A DNA stretch of 64,000 bases from Pseudomonadota bacterium (GTDB taxonomy: Bacteria; Pseudomonadota; Gammaproteobacteria; Steroidobacterales; Steroidobacteraceae). Positions 28,463 through 38,886 of this stretch are shown here, piece after piece. The notes beneath the pieces are model-generated. The model was given only the letters and a program-made list of their open reading frames with translations, was not told the origin of the DNA and made no database searches. The stretch is from positions 372,001 to 436,000 of the forward strand of contig JAFEDU010000001.1 of assembly GCA_018241425.1 (NCBI GenBank). The letters are read 5' to 3'. A program made the position numbers and the translations under genes. Numbering within the stretch: the first letter of the stretch is position 1; each line of letters begins with the position of its first letter.

Positions 28463-31400
28463 ATGCTCGGCCGAGTCATCCGCTGGTCAATCCAGAACCG
28501 CTTCCTGGTGCTCATGGGGACGCTCATGCTCACGGCTTGGGGCGTGCACGCCGCCTACTCGACGCCGCTCGATGCGCTGCCGGATCTCTCCGATACGCAG
28601 GTCATCATCCGCACCGAGTTCCCCGGCCAAGCCCCGCAGGTGGTCGAAGATCAAGTCACTTACCCGCTCACGACGACGATGCTCTCGGTGCCAGGCGCCC
28701 GCACGGTGCGCGGCTATTCATTCTTTGGCGATTCCTATGTCTACATCATCTTCGATGACAAGACTGACCTGTATTGGGCACGCTCGCGCGTCCTTGAGTA
28801 TCTGAACCAGGTGACCGGACGCTTGCCCCCGTCGGCAAAGCCTACTCTGGGGCCTGACGGGACCGGCGTCGGCTGGATCTACGAGTACGCGCTGATCGAC
28901 CACAGCGGGAAGTTCGATATTTCTCAGCTACGGGCCTTGCAGGACTGGTTTCTCAAGTACGAGCTGAAGAGCGTGCCAAATGTGGCGGAGGTGGCCAGCG
29001 TGGGCGGCCTGGTCAAGCAATATCAGGTTGTTCTGGATCCGGACCGCATGCGCGCCTTAGGGGTCACGATCGAGAAGGTGAAGTCAGCCCTGCGCGATTC
29101 GAACAACGAAACAGGCGGCTCGGTGCTGGAGCTGGGCGAGGCCGAATACGCAGTCCGCGCGACAGGCTACCTGAAAAACCTGGACGACTTTCGAAACGTT
29201 CCGGTCGGCCTTGGAGCAGGCGGCACACCCGTGCTGCTAGGCGATGTCGCCCGCATCCAAATCGGGCCCGAGATCCGCCGCGGAATCTCGGAGCTCGATG
29301 GCAAGGGCGAGGCCGTTGGCGGAGTCATCGTTATGCGAGCGGGCAAGAACGCCCTGCAGACGATCGAGGGAGTCAAGGCAAAGATCGCAAGCCTGCAACA
29401 GGGTTTGCCGAAGGGGGTCGAGATTGTTGCCACTTACGACCGCTCTGAACTGATTCACAAATCCGTGGCCACCCTACGCGACCGCCTCATCGAGGAGTTC
29501 ATTGTCGTCGCGCTCGTGTGTGCGCTGTTTCTGTTTCACGTGCGGTCGGCACTGGTTGCCATTGTCAGTCTGCCGTTGGGGATCCTCGCCGCCTTCTCGG
29601 TCATGAACTGGCAGGGCGTGAACGCCAATATCATGTCCCTGGGCGGCATTGCGATTGCCATTGGCGCGATGGTCGATGCCGCCGTCGTCATGATCGAAAA
29701 TGCGCACAAGCACCTCGAAGCCTGGCGCCGTGCCAACCCCGATCGCCGCGCGACGATCGCCGAGCAGACCCAGCTGATCGGCGACGCAGCCGCCGAAGTC
29801 GGGCCTGCGCTATTCTTCAGCCTGCTGATCATTACCCTCAGCTTTGTTCCTGTGTTTACCCTCGAGGCTCAGGAAGGCAAGCTCTTTGGGCCGTTGGCGT
29901 TCACGAAGACCTATTCGATGGCTGCGGCCGCCGGGCTTTCAGTGACGCTTATTCCGGTCTTGATGTTCTACTTCATCCGCGGCCGGATTCCGGACGAGCA
30001 CGCCAATCCGCTCAATCGAATACTGATTGCCCTCTATCGGCCCCTGCTTGATCTGGTACTGCGGTTTCCGAAGGTGACGCTTGGCATCGCGGCGCTGTTG
30101 GTCGTGCTTACGCTCGTCCCAATCACCCAACTGGGCAGTGAGTTCATGCCGCCATTGGTTGAAGGCGACCTCCTCTACATGCCCTCTGCGCTCCCCGGTC
30201 TGTCCGCGGATAAGGCTTCCCAGCTACTGCAGCAAACTGACAAGATCCTCATGGGCTTTCCGGAGGTCGAGCGGGTATTCGGCAAGGTCGGCCGAGCGGA
30301 GACGGCAACCGACCCGGCCGCGCTCGAGATGTTCGAGACGACGATCCGCTTCAAGCCGCGTTCCGAATGGCCCAGTGGCAAGACGCAGGATCAATTGATC
30401 GATGAGATGAATGCGGCGCTCACGATTCCCGGGCTCTCGAATCTGTGGGTACAACCGATCCGCAATCGGATCGACATGCTCTCCACCGGGATCAAGAGTC
30501 CCGTTGGCATCAAGATTGCAGGTCCAGACCTCAAGATGATCGAACAGATCGGGCAGCAAATCGAGGCAGCCTTGAAAGCCGTCCCCGGAACAAGGTCCGT
30601 ATACGCCGAGCGGGTCCGCGGCGGACGCTACGTGGAAGTCCACATCGACCGCGTACGCGCCGCACGCCTAGGGCTCAGTCTTTCGGACGTACAACAGGTC
30701 GTGGCGCTAGCCATCGGCGGGGAGAACGTGGGTGAGACGGTGGAGGGCTTACAGCGCTTCCCCATCAACATCCGCTATCCGCGGGAATTGCGAGACTCGG
30801 TGGACAAGCTGCGGGTACTTCCGATCGTGACTGCCGGCGGTGCCACCACGACTCTAGGATCCGTGGCCGATGTGGTGGTCACGGACGGCCCCCCGCAGCT
30901 GCGCAGCGAGAACGCGCGTCTGAACGGTTGGGTCTACGTCGACATCAGCGGCCGCGACCTCGGGGGCTACGTGACCCAGGCGCAGAAGCTAGTCCACCAG
31001 CGCGTCCAGTTGCCGCCCGGCTATACGATCGCATGGTCCGGACAATTTGAGTACTTAGAGCGGGCCGCCGAGAAACTCAGGCTCGTGGTGCCCTTCACGC
31101 TCTTAATCATCTTTGTTTTGCTGTACCTGACCTTCAGGAGCTTCGCCTCCGCTGCGCTGATCATGGGAACTCTGCCCTTTGCACTGGTGGGAGGTCTCTG
31201 GCTGCTGTTCTTGCTCGGCTACAACCTATCGATCGCTTCCGCCATAGGGTTCATAGCGCTGGCCGGAGTTGCGGCGGAGTTCGGCGTAATCATGCTGATT
31301 TATCTCGATCACGCTATCAAGAAGAAGCGAGACGCCCATAGATTCAACTCCGTTCAGGACTTGATCGACGCCATCGAAGAAGGTGCAGTGCTACGGGTGC

Positions 31401-31627
31401 GGCCCAAGGCGATGACCGTTGCAGTCATCATCGCCGGGTTATTGCCCATCATGTTCGGCGGTGGAACCGGCTCCGAGGTCATGCGACGGATTGCTGCCCC
31501 AATGGTCGGGGGCATGATCACAGCGCCAATACTGTCGATGCTTGTGCTTCCAGCGGCGTATCTCCTGATTCATCGGCGCCGGTTAGCGAAGCCGGTAACG
31601 AGTGATGGAGTCAGTCATGCTCATTAA
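28463..31627 (+). CDS. cusA: CusA-type Cu(I)/Ag(I) RND efflux pump
   Basis: A 1054-residue HME-RND pump. Strong CusA signatures: [35 protein letters not shown] and [20 protein letters not shown]. The three methionines that carry copper in Escherichia coli CusA (M573, M623, M672) have counterparts here in [19 protein letters not shown] and [13 protein letters not shown]. This supports monovalent Cu/Ag as substrate, unlike the czcA pump at 18476. The C-terminus ends in SHAH and overlaps msrP. Confidence 0.95.
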   Translation: MLGRVIRWSIQNRFLVLMGTLMLTAWGVHAAYSTPLDALPDLSDTQVIIRTEFPGQAPQVVEDQVTYPLTTTMLSVPGARTVRGYSFFGDSYVYIIFDDKTDLYWARSRVLEYLNQVTGRLPPSAKPTLGPDGTGVGWIYEYALIDHSGKFDISQLRALQDWFLKYELKSVPNVAEVASVGGLVKQYQVVLDPDRMRALGVTIEKVKSALRDSNNETGGSVLELGEAEYAVRATGYLKNLDDFRNVPVGLGAGGTPVLLGDVARIQIGPEIRRGISELDGKGEAVGGVIVMRAGKNALQTIEGVKAKIASLQQGLPKGVEIVATYDRSELIHKSVATLRDRLIEEFIVVALVCALFLFHVRSALVAIVSLPLGILAAFSVMNWQGVNANIMSLGGIAIAIGAMVDAAVVMIENAHKHLEAWRRANPDRRATIAEQTQLIGDAAAEVGPALFFSLLIITLSFVPVFTLEAQEGKLFGPLAFTKTYSMAAAAGLSVTLIPVLMFYFIRGRIPDEHANPLNRILIALYRPLLDLVLRFPKVTLGIAALLVVLTLVPITQLGSEFMPPLVEGDLLYMPSALPGLSADKASQLLQQTDKILMGFPEVERVFGKVGRAETATDPAALEMFETTIRFKPRSEWPSGKTQDQLIDEMNAALTIPGLSNLWVQPIRNRIDMLSTGIKSPVGIKIAGPDLKMIEQIGQQIEAALKAVPGTRSVYAERVRGGRYVEVHIDRVRAARLGLSLSDVQQVVALAIGGENVGETVEGLQRFPINIRYPRELRDSVDKLRVLPIVTAGGATTTLGSVADVVVTDGPPQLRSENARLNGWVYVDISGRDLGGYVTQAQKLVHQRVQLPPGYTIAWSGQFEYLERAAEKLRLVVPFTLLIIFVLLYLTFRSFASAALIMGTLPFALVGGLWLLFLLGYNLSIASAIGFIALAGVAAEFGVIMLIYLDHAIKKKRDAHRFNSVQDLIDAIEEGAVLRVRPKAMTVAVIIAGLLPIMFGGGTGSEVMRRIAAPMVGGMITAPILSMLVLPAAYLLIHRRRLAKPVTSDGVSHAH

Positions 31628-32579
31628 GATCGCCCACTCCCATCCAATCAGGCCCTCAGAGATTACGCCTGAATCCGTCTACCACGGCCGTCGACGCTTC
31701 CTGTTGCAAATCGGGGCGGCCGCCGCGAGCGTCACACTCGGCGGGTGCGAGCCGCCGGAGTCGGGTGCTGTCGCGAACACGGCTCTCGCAAGTCTGAAGG
31801 TCACCAAGAAGACTGAACTTGCCGGCGGTGAGAACGTGACGGCCTACGAAGACATCACCCACTACAATAACTTCTACGAGTTCGGCACGACCAAGGAGGC
31901 TCCGGCCCGCAACGCCGGCCGCCTGCGAACGCGCCCCTGGTCGGTTGTTGTGGACGGAGAATGCGAAGCACCCGGCCACGTCGATCTGGATGAACTGATC
32001 AACCCGCAGGTTCTAGAAGAGCGCATCTATCGCCATCGCTGCGTGGAGCGCTGGAGCATGGTCGCACCTTGGCTAGGGGTACCGCTGGCGCCTGTGCTCC
32101 GGCGCTTCAAGCCCACCTCCAACGCCAAGTATGTCGCGTTCTACACCCTGTTCGACCCGCGGCAAATGCCCGAAACAGGACGCGGGGTACTCAACTGGCC
32201 CTATCGCGAGGGGCTGCGTATCGATGAGGCCATGCACCCTCTCGCCTTTCTGTCCGTAGGGCTCTACGGGCGAGTGCTCCCGAACCAGAACGGCGCACCG
32301 CTGCGTCTGACCGTACCTTGGAAGTACGGTTTCAAGAGCATCAAGTCCATCGTCCAAATCACGTTCACTCAGTGGCAACCCGAAACGTCCTGGAATCAAT
32401 TAGGACCGCAGGAGTACGGGTTCTATTCGAACGTAAATCCAGCCGTCGATCATCCGCGCTGGAGCCAGGCACGAGAGCGACGGCTGGGCGAATTGGTCAT
32501 GCGTAAGACACTGATGTTCAACGGCTACCCGGAGGTCGCTTCGCTGTATTCGGCGATGGACCTGAGTACGTTCTTTTGA
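31617..32579 (+). CDS. msrP: MsrP, periplasmic methionine-sulfoxide reductase catalytic subunit
   Basis: A 320-residue molybdopterin enzyme that reduces oxidised methionines in periplasmic proteins. ATG at 31617 has GGAG 6 bases upstream and overlaps cusA by 11 bp. A Tat signal with [14 protein letters not shown] precedes the domain; the Mo-ligating cysteine is in [15 protein letters not shown]. Coupling to a copper pump makes sense because copper stress oxidises periplasmic Met residues, and the copper proteins nearby are Met-rich (inference). Confidence 0.93.
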   Translation: MLIKIAHSHPIRPSEITPESVYHGRRRFLLQIGAAAASVTLGGCEPPESGAVANTALASLKVTKKTELAGGENVTAYEDITHYNNFYEFGTTKEAPARNAGRLRTRPWSVVVDGECEAPGHVDLDELINPQVLEERIYRHRCVERWSMVAPWLGVPLAPVLRRFKPTSNAKYVAFYTLFDPRQMPETGRGVLNWPYREGLRIDEAMHPLAFLSVGLYGRVLPNQNGAPLRLTVPWKYGFKSIKSIVQITFTQWQPETSWNQLGPQEYGFYSNVNPAVDHPRWSQARERRLGELVMRKTLMFNGYPEVASLYSAMDLSTFF

Positions 32580-33235
32580 ACCACCTGCTGCCTTGGCGCG
32601 TAGCGGCCTGGGCCTTGGGCGTCGTTCCGTTGGCGTTTGCCGTCAAGTGGACCTTCCAAAGCCTGCTGGGTCCCAATCCGGTCGAGTTTCTCGAGCACTA
32701 CACCGGGGACTGGACGCTACGATTGTTGCTTACAACGCTGGCGATGACGCCACTGCGCAAGGTGACGCGACTCAGCGAGCCTATTCGGGTACGACGCATT
32801 CTCGGGCTGTGGACCTACGCCTTTCTGTGCCTGCATTTTTCCATCTATCTGGTCTTTGATCTGGGTCTGTCCGTAGCCCAACTCGGCGCGGATTTGGTCA
32901 AGCGCACGTACATAACCCTCGGCTTCAGTGCGTGGCTAATGCTGCTGCCTTTGGCCATCACCTCCACCAACGCCTGGCAGCGGCGGCTCAAGCGTCGCTG
33001 GGTAACGCTCCATCAGTTGATCTATCCGGCCGCGATATTGGGTTGCACTCACTATTACTGGTTGGTCAAGGCGGATACACGCGAACCACTTATTTATCTG
33101 GCGATCCTGCTCGCTCTTCTAGCATTTCGTGTGCAATCAGTGGGCATTTCACTGCGGCGGCGACGCGAGCAACCACCCGCTGTAAGAGTGCAGATCGAAA
33201 CCATGAGCGCTTCTACTTCTTCTGAGCGTCCGTAG
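32576..33235 (+). CDS. msrQ: MsrQ, haem-binding membrane subunit of the MsrPQ system
   Basis: A 219-residue membrane protein with about six helices, the haem b-binding partner that passes quinol electrons to MsrP. Landmarks are [39 protein letters not shown] and the second His helix [22 protein letters not shown]. It starts with TTG at 32576, overlapping the msrP stop (TTGA), so translation is coupled. Confidence 0.92.
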   Translation: MNHLLPWRVAAWALGVVPLAFAVKWTFQSLLGPNPVEFLEHYTGDWTLRLLLTTLAMTPLRKVTRLSEPIRVRRILGLWTYAFLCLHFSIYLVFDLGLSVAQLGADLVKRTYITLGFSAWLMLLPLAITSTNAWQRRLKRRWVTLHQLIYPAAILGCTHYYWLVKADTREPLIYLAILLALLAFRVQSVGISLRRRREQPPAVRVQIETMSASTSSERP

Positions 33236-33279
33236 CCGCGTAGGCATTTCGTCCGTAATCACTTAAAGAGGAGATTCCC

Positions 33280-33477
33280 ATGAAAACCGTTGTACCCGTA
33301 CTTGCGGCGCTACTCCTCGGAGTTGCGTATGCCCAGTTGGCATCGGCAACTGCGAGCAAGACTCTTGAAGCGCGCATGGAGGACTGCTTCAGGGCGCATG
33401 CCAAGTTGATGGACAAGCCCGCAACGCGCAATCGAGCGGATTGCTGGCGTGCCCACTCGTATCTGATGGAGCGCTAG
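33280..33477 (+). CDS. Small exported protein with duplicated CxxxHxxxM motif
   Basis: A 65-residue protein with AGAGGAG 8 bases before ATG. Residues 1-23 are a signal peptide (ends ASA). The mature 42 residues contain two copies of a helical motif, DCFRAHAKLM and DCWRAHSYLM, in which Cys, His and Met are spaced i, i+4, i+8 and so face one side of a helix. Two such helices would form a hairpin with a thioether/thiol/imidazole site, a typical soft-metal site. No named family recognised; copper binding is inferred from residues and location between msrPQ and copAB. Confidence 0.65.
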   Translation: MKTVVPVLAALLLGVAYAQLASATASKTLEARMEDCFRAHAKLMDKPATRNRADCWRAHSYLMER

Positions 33478-33487
33478 CCGACTGCAC

Positions 33488-33518
33488 CCAGCGGGCGGTT
33501 CATGCAACTGCCCGCTGG
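33488..33518. terminator. Stem-loop between the convergent cus-msr and methyltransferase genes
   Basis: Perfect 9-bp arms CCAGCGGGC (33488-33496) and GCCCGCTGG (33510-33518) with a 13-base loop. It lacks a clear T-run on either strand, so it may end transcription only partly or with help. Confidence 0.45.
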
Positions 33519-33610
33519 TTCCGGCCCCATTGATTCACTCCCTGCGGTGAGTTCCGGCGCGTAGGCGCAGGGCGGCACTTACGTGTCGTTAGAGCCAGCT
33601 ATCCCAATGT

Positions 33611-34351
33611 TTAGTGAGTGCCTGCAGGTGTTCCTATCTTCTCGAATACCAGGACATACATAAAGGGCATGTGGTCAAACTGCTTTGTAAGGTGAAATCC
33701 TTCGGCCTCGACTTCCTTCACGACCTCGTCACGGTCCAGTCGGATGTGATTGAGAACTGCGTCCGGGGGCGCGGCCGGATTGGGTCGATAGCGATAGTAG
33801 TCGACGACAAACAGTCTTCCTCCGGACTTAAGTGCCCGCCATAAGCCCTGCATCATTGCGACCGGATAGTCGAGGTGATGATAGGTATCGAGGAGAATTG
33901 CCCCGTCCAGCCGGTTTTTAGGCAGCTTTGGGTCGCGTTCCGTGCCCAGCACTGAATGCACGTTCCGCCAGCCGTCGGCGGCAATTCGTACGTTTGTCTT
34001 GGCGATGAACTCCGGATAGATATCCTCCGCGAAGACCGTACCCTTGCTGCCAATGTCTTTGAGGATGAAAGGCAGAAGGTGGCCTACGCCGGTGCCAACG
34101 TCCGCAATTGTGTCACCGGCATGCAAGTCCAGAGAGTCAACTAGCGCGGCGCTCTGCGCCTGGGAAGCTCGATACGGCGGATCCATCTCAGAAGCCGCCT
34201 TTTCGCGCGAAGCGTGCGTCTGGTATTCCGCGTTGGCGTTAGTCGCAACTTGCGCCAACGACATCGGCGCCCACAAAAAGGCGCACATCACCGCGCAGGT
34301 GATGCCGAACCACGACCGAATCGAGTCAGTCAGAATAGCTAGGCGGCGCAT
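33611..34351 (-). CDS. Class I SAM-dependent methyltransferase with signal peptide
   Basis: A 246-residue protein. Residues about 14-34 (WFGITCAVMCAFLWAPMSLAQ) look like a signal peptide, which is odd for an enzyme that needs cytoplasmic SAM. The Rossmann methyltransferase motifs are intact: motif I ADVGTGVGHLLPFI, acidic end of strand 2 (VFAEDIYPE), motif II DGAILLDTYHHLDYP and KSGGRLFVVDYY. Exported methyltransferase-like proteins of this type occur widely in Pseudomonadota with unknown substrate. It is divergent from the sigma-factor operon that follows. Confidence 0.75.
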   Translation of the reverse strand: MRRLAILTDSIRSWFGITCAVMCAFLWAPMSLAQVATNANAEYQTHASREKAASEMDPPYRASQAQSAALVDSLDLHAGDTIADVGTGVGHLLPFILKDIGSKGTVFAEDIYPEFIAKTNVRIAADGWRNVHSVLGTERDPKLPKNRLDGAILLDTYHHLDYPVAMMQGLWRALKSGGRLFVVDYYRYRPNPAAPPDAVLNHIRLDRDEVVKEVEAEGFHLTKQFDHMPFMYVLVFEKIGTPAGTH

Positions 34352-34476
34352 TTCAAGACCTTTCAGGTGTCTTCCTAATCTGAACTACGCGCCCCCCGGC
34401 AAATACCCTCAAAACCGTCTATTGAGGGCTGCCAGCTGCGTTCGCGTAATCTATGTAGAACAGCGGAGCAACTGAT

Positions 34477-34752
34477 ATGAAAGACTTGGACGAGGTATTG
34501 ATGAGGGTGGCGCAGGCGCCGGTTCCCGCCAGTCTCGACGAAACGGAGGCCAGAGTGTTCGCGTGCATCGGCGCGCCGCCAGTGGCGCGCGCCGGCATAG
34601 GCATTGGCGCGATGATGATTGCGGCAGCGCTCGTCTTAGGTGTTTACGGCGCACGGGTTCCAGCAAGAGGGGCCGCGACGCCCCCCCTACTTTCTCCGCT
34701 GGGCCCGGTGACGCCACTTGCGCCGTCGAACTTGCTGGACGGCGGGCCATGA
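34477..34752 (+). CDS. CnrY-like membrane anti-sigma protein
   Basis: A 91-residue protein: a short cytoplasmic N-terminus (MKDLDEVLMRVAQAPVPASL), one transmembrane helix (IGIGAMMIAAALVLGVYGA) and a Pro-rich periplasmic tail. In CnrYXH systems the small CnrY holds the ECF sigma factor at the membrane with its N-terminal helix. Assigned by shape and by its place before a CnrX-like and a CnrH-like gene; the family is too short for firm motifs. Confidence 0.6.
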   Translation: MKDLDEVLMRVAQAPVPASLDETEARVFACIGAPPVARAGIGIGAMMIAAALVLGVYGARVPARGAATPPLLSPLGPVTPLAPSNLLDGGP

Positions 34753-35189
34753 GCGGTCGCACCCGCCTGTTATTGAGCGTGGTGGCGTGCTTCATCGCAG
34801 CAATCGGCGGTGTATTCGTGGGGCGCGCCCTGTTTCCGTCACGGACACAACCGGGAGCGGAGCTGCATGATGTCCTGCATCACAAGCTCGCGCTCGACCA
34901 AGACCAGCAAGTGCGCCTTCATGTTCTGGAACAACGGTTTGCAGTTCAACGGCGCGGCTTTGAACTCGAGTTGAGAGCCGCCAATGCGCGTCTGGCAGAG
35001 GCGATTGAGGCCGAGCATGGCAACGGCCCGCGCGTTGCGGCGGCGGTCGACCTTAGCCATGCCGTCATGGGTGAGCTACAGAAGGCGACGCTCGCGCACA
35101 TCTTCGCCATGCGCGAGCTTCTGCGACCGAACCAGGCCGAGCAGTTCGACCAGGCGGTGGTCAAGGCTCTCACCGACGATACGCGGTGA
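34749..35189 (+). CDS. CnrX-like periplasmic metal sensor
   Basis: A 146-residue protein with an N-terminal anchor (LLLSVVACFIAAIGGVFVG) and a four-helix periplasmic domain. The metal ligands known from CnrX of Cupriavidus (two His four apart, a Glu, then His and Met four apart) have counterparts in LHDVLHHKLAL, VLEQRF and TLAHIFAMREL. It overlaps the CnrY-like gene by 4 bp (ATGA) and the sigma gene by 4 bp. Expected to sense Co/Ni or another divalent ion and release the sigma factor. Confidence 0.8.
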   Translation: MSGRTRLLLSVVACFIAAIGGVFVGRALFPSRTQPGAELHDVLHHKLALDQDQQVRLHVLEQRFAVQRRGFELELRAANARLAEAIEAEHGNGPRVAAAVDLSHAVMGELQKATLAHIFAMRELLRPNQAEQFDQAVVKALTDDTR

Positions 35190-35755
35190 GCCTGGATTGG
35201 GGCGCGCTTTCGGAAGGGGAACTGGCGACGCTGAGCATCGCCGGGCGGCAGGCCGCCTTCGCCGAAATTATGCGTCGCCACAAACAGCCAATTTTCCGTA
35301 TCGCCAGGGCGAGCGTTGGCAATACAGACGAAGCGCTCGACCTGGTGCAGGATACCTTCGTAGCCGCTTACCAGGCGTTGCCCCGCTACGACGGCGAACG
35401 TTCGATGCGGGCGTGGTTGTCGACGATCGCCATCAATAAATGCCGGGATTGGGGCCGCAAACGTACTGTGCGGCGGTTTCTGACCTTTGCTGCGCCAATC
35501 GGGCCCGAAGCGGAGGCGGTAGCGGATCAACGGGTGGGGCTGGACGATGCCACAGGCGATCAGCAGGAGCTGCACCGGGTTTCGCGGGTGATTGCGGGCC
35601 TGCCCACCGCCCTGAAGGAATGCCTGGTGCTACGGACCATCGAAGGGCTCAGCCAAACCGAAACCGCGGCCGTGTTGTCAATCAGCGAAAAGGCAGTCGA
35701 GACGCGCCTGCATCGAGCACGATCAACATTGTTGGAGCGGTTGGGCGGGCGCTGA
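35186..35755 (+). CDS. ECF sigma factor (CnrH-like)
   Basis: A 189-residue RNA polymerase sigma factor starting with GTG at 35186, overlapping the sensor stop. Region 2 contains FAEIMRRHKQPIFRIARASV, DLVQDTFVAAYQALPRYDG and WLSTIAINKCRDWGRK; region 4 contains LPTALKECLVLRTIEGLSQT and the recognition helix SEKAVETRLHRARSTL. With the two genes before it this makes a complete Y-X-H signalling unit, placed directly upstream of copA, whose promoter it may serve. Confidence 0.88.
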   Translation: MSLDWGALSEGELATLSIAGRQAAFAEIMRRHKQPIFRIARASVGNTDEALDLVQDTFVAAYQALPRYDGERSMRAWLSTIAINKCRDWGRKRTVRRFLTFAAPIGPEAEAVADQRVGLDDATGDQQELHRVSRVIAGLPTALKECLVLRTIEGLSQTETAAVLSISEKAVETRLHRARSTLLERLGGR

Positions 35756-35824
35756 GGGGTAACCGGCGTCGCCGCGTATCAAAGGCTAGAGGCATCCAAC
35801 CCTTTCGGCCCTTGAGGAACGCGA

Positions 35825-37759
35825 ATGAGCCGCACTTTCGACCGCCGCCAGATACTTCGCGGTGCCGCCCTGACCGGCGGGGGCTTGGCGCTGTCGGCGC
35901 GCCTGCCCACCTGGGCTCAGCCGGTGTCCGGCGGGATTGTGAAACCGCTGCCTACCCTAAACGGCGCTCAGATCGAACTCGCAATCGACGGTTTCCCCCT
36001 GCTCGTTGACGGACGGCGCACTCCGGCGATCGGTGTAAACGGCACAGTGCCCGCACCACTGATTCGATTGAAGGAGGGGCAAAACGTCAGGCTCGCGGTA
36101 GCGAACAGGCTGGGCGAGTCAAGCTCCATCCACTGGCACGGGCTCCTGGTGCCGTTCGCGATGGACGGTGTGCCCGGGATCAGCTTTCCGGGTATCAACC
36201 CACACTCGATTTTCGTCTACGAGTTCCCGGTCATCCAGTCCGGCACTTATTGGTATCACAGCCATTCAGGTGCGCAGGAGCAGGAGGGGCTCTACGGTCC
36301 CATCGTGATCGACCCCGCCGGGCCGGATCCGATCGCCTATGACCGTGAGCACGTGATCGTACTTGCAGATCACAGTCCGATGCGCGGCGAGGCTATCTTC
36401 CGCAAGCTCAAGCAGCAGGCGGACTACTTCAACTACCAGGAGCAGACCCTCACGGGGCTCCTAGCGGACCGCGACCAGACGCTGAAGGAACGAGTGCGAT
36501 GGGGCTGGATGCGCATGGACCCCACCGACAATTCCGACGTGACAGGATCGACATATACCTATGTGATCAACGGCTACGGTCCGCGCGACAACTGGACGGC
36601 GCTGTTCACCCCTGGTGAGCGGGTCCGCTTACGTTTCGTGAATGCGGCCGCTCAGACCAACTTCAACGTCCGCATCCCGGGCCTTCCGATGACCATCGTT
36701 CAGTCCGACGGACAGAACGTGCGGCCGGTGGAGACCGACGAGTTCCAGATCGCGGTCGCGGAGACCTATGACGTAATCGTTACCCCGGGAGCTCAGGCCT
36801 ATACACTCGTCAGCGAGGCTCTAGACCGCTCGGGGCTTGGGCGTGCGACCCTCGCGCCCAAGGCGGGCATGAGCGCGCCCGTTCCCCCACTTCGTCGTCG
36901 CCCGGTAGTCACCATGAAGGACATGGGGATGGGCGATATGGCCGGGATGAGCAACATGAAGCCCTCCGCAAGTCGCGGCATCGATCCCACGGCCGAGCAA
37001 AACGCATCTCGAAAGCTTGCACAGGAGACGGGATGGACCGGCGCCGCGATGGGGACGACCCAATCGGCAGGCGGAAGCACCGCGGGGATGCCAGGCGTGC
37101 CAGGCGTGCCTGGCGACAGCGACGCCATGTCGGGCATGGATCACAGCCAAATGCCCGGTGAGGCCGCGGGAATGGGCAAGGGCGGCATGAGCGGCATGGA
37201 CATGTCCATGCGCGATCCCAAAAACGCACCGCAAATAAAGATGGGGCCGGGCGTGCAGACGATAGCGCCCATGCCGATGGACCGTACCGGTGAACGCCCC
37301 CAGGGGCTCGAAGACGTTGCCCATCGGGTTCTCACCTACCGCGACCTTGTAGCGTTTGCCCCCAACCCAGATGTCCGCGCGCCGAGTCGCTCACTTGACA
37401 TTCACCTGACCGGAAACATGGAACGGTACATGTGGTCGTTTGACGGCCAGAAGCTGAGCGATCCGGCCGACCCCATCCCGTTCCGCAACGGTGAACGGGT
37501 GCGGGTGAACCTCATCAACGACACGATGATGCCCCACCCCATCCACCTTCATGGCCATTTCTTTGAGCTGGTGACGGGCCACGGCGACCATGCGCCGCGC
37601 AAGCACACCGTCAACGTCGCCCCGGGAGGCAAAGTCACGTTCGACGTGACGGCCGATGCGCCCGGTGATTGGGCGTTTCACTGCCATAACCTGTTCCACA
37701 TGACCGCAGGAATGATGCGCGTCGTGACGGTCCGGCCATTCGAGGTTGCCCCGGCATGA
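35825..37759 (+). CDS. copA: CopA/PcoA multicopper oxidase
   Basis: A 644-residue periplasmic multicopper oxidase. A Tat signal (RRQILRGAALTGGGLALSA) is followed by cupredoxin domains with the copper ligands HWHG, HSHSG, HPIHLHGHFFE and HCHNLFHMTAGM. Between residues about 360 and 475 lies a Met-rich insert (GMGDMAGMSNM, MSGMDHSQM, MSGMDMSM) that binds Cu(I). It oxidises periplasmic Cu(I) to the less toxic Cu(II). It overlaps copB by 4 bp. Confidence 0.95.
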   Translation: MSRTFDRRQILRGAALTGGGLALSARLPTWAQPVSGGIVKPLPTLNGAQIELAIDGFPLLVDGRRTPAIGVNGTVPAPLIRLKEGQNVRLAVANRLGESSSIHWHGLLVPFAMDGVPGISFPGINPHSIFVYEFPVIQSGTYWYHSHSGAQEQEGLYGPIVIDPAGPDPIAYDREHVIVLADHSPMRGEAIFRKLKQQADYFNYQEQTLTGLLADRDQTLKERVRWGWMRMDPTDNSDVTGSTYTYVINGYGPRDNWTALFTPGERVRLRFVNAAAQTNFNVRIPGLPMTIVQSDGQNVRPVETDEFQIAVAETYDVIVTPGAQAYTLVSEALDRSGLGRATLAPKAGMSAPVPPLRRRPVVTMKDMGMGDMAGMSNMKPSASRGIDPTAEQNASRKLAQETGWTGAAMGTTQSAGGSTAGMPGVPGVPGDSDAMSGMDHSQMPGEAAGMGKGGMSGMDMSMRDPKNAPQIKMGPGVQTIAPMPMDRTGERPQGLEDVAHRVLTYRDLVAFAPNPDVRAPSRSLDIHLTGNMERYMWSFDGQKLSDPADPIPFRNGERVRVNLINDTMMPHPIHLHGHFFELVTGHGDHAPRKHTVNVAPGGKVTFDVTADAPGDWAFHCHNLFHMTAGMMRVVTVRPFEVAPA

Positions 37760-38799
37760 TGCGCATTCGCGCAGCGCTGGCTACAACTTGTCTAGTGATC
37801 AGCACCGCTCCCGCAGCGGCACAGTCGATGCCAGGCATGGACATGCCCGGCGTGACGAAGCCGAAGCCGCCGGACACGGAGGCCACGTCCCCTGTCAAGG
37901 CAACCTCACCACCGGCAAAGGAAAAGACGCCTGCGCCGGAAGGTGCGGCGATCGACGGCATAAAGGGTATGGATCACCACGCCATGCCGGGTATGGACGA
38001 TTCCACGATGGCCGGCACGCCGATGGAAGACCCGCAGCACACGGGTACCGCGCTGGAGGCCGGTAATGCACCGGCCCCTGCAGTACCGACCGACCACGCA
38101 GCGGATCGCGCTTATCCGCCAGAAGAAATGGCAATGGCGCGTCATCACCTTCAAGAACATCACGGAGGCGGAAACTTCAACCAGGTAATGCTCAACATCG
38201 CGGAGTTCCAGTTTCGCAACGGAGACGACGGCTACCGTTGGGATGGTCAGGCTTGGTTCGGCGGCGACGTAAATCGCCTGTTCATCAAGAGTGAGGGTGA
38301 GGGCACCTTCCGCGATGCCATTGAGACTGCGGAAGTGCAGGCACTCTACAGCCGGGCGATTGGACCCTATTTCAATCTGCAGGCTGGCGCCCGCCAGGAC
38401 TTGGGACCGTCGCCTAAGCGCACGTACGCGACGGTCGGCTTCGAGGGCCTCGCACCCGAATTCTTCGAGGTAGAGGGTGCCGCTTTCCTGTCAAATGAGG
38501 GAGACCTGCTAGGCCGGCTTGAGGGCTATTACAACCAGCGGATTACCCAGCGGCTGATCCTGCAGCCCCGCGTTGAGCTTAATTTTTCAGCGCAAGACGT
38601 GCCGGAAAACAAGATCGGATCGGGCCTATCCAACGCCGAACTGGGATTGCGGCTCGGTTACGAAATCCGTCGCGAGTTCGCCCCGTACATAGGCCTTTCA
38701 TGGAATCGCACTTTCGGTGACACCGCCGAATTCGTCCGCGCCGACGGAGGCCGCGTCACCTCCTTCAGCGTCGTCGCGGGTATCCGCGCTTGGTTCTGA
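37756..38799 (+). CDS. copB: CopB outer-membrane copper resistance protein
   Basis: A 347-residue protein with a signal peptide (LATTCLVISTAPAAA), a Met/His-rich mature N-terminus (SMPGMDMPG, GMDHHAMPGMDDSTM) and a C-terminal beta-barrel with alternating strands from FRNGDDGYRWDGQAWFGGD to FSVVAGIRAWF. The barrel part matches the CopB family. It acts with CopA in copper sequestration or export across the outer membrane. Confidence 0.93.
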   Translation: MMRIRAALATTCLVISTAPAAAQSMPGMDMPGVTKPKPPDTEATSPVKATSPPAKEKTPAPEGAAIDGIKGMDHHAMPGMDDSTMAGTPMEDPQHTGTALEAGNAPAPAVPTDHAADRAYPPEEMAMARHHLQEHHGGGNFNQVMLNIAEFQFRNGDDGYRWDGQAWFGGDVNRLFIKSEGEGTFRDAIETAEVQALYSRAIGPYFNLQAGARQDLGPSPKRTYATVGFEGLAPEFFEVEGAAFLSNEGDLLGRLEGYYNQRITQRLILQPRVELNFSAQDVPENKIGSGLSNAELGLRLGYEIRREFAPYIGLSWNRTFGDTAEFVRADGGRVTSFSVVAGIRAWF

Positions 38800-38886
38800 G
38801 CGGCCCCACGCGGCAAAAGCCTGCGGGTGGACAAGACTAAATTGACGCGCCAGGCCGGCTTCCAAATTGGGCTCTGAGGAAATTAC

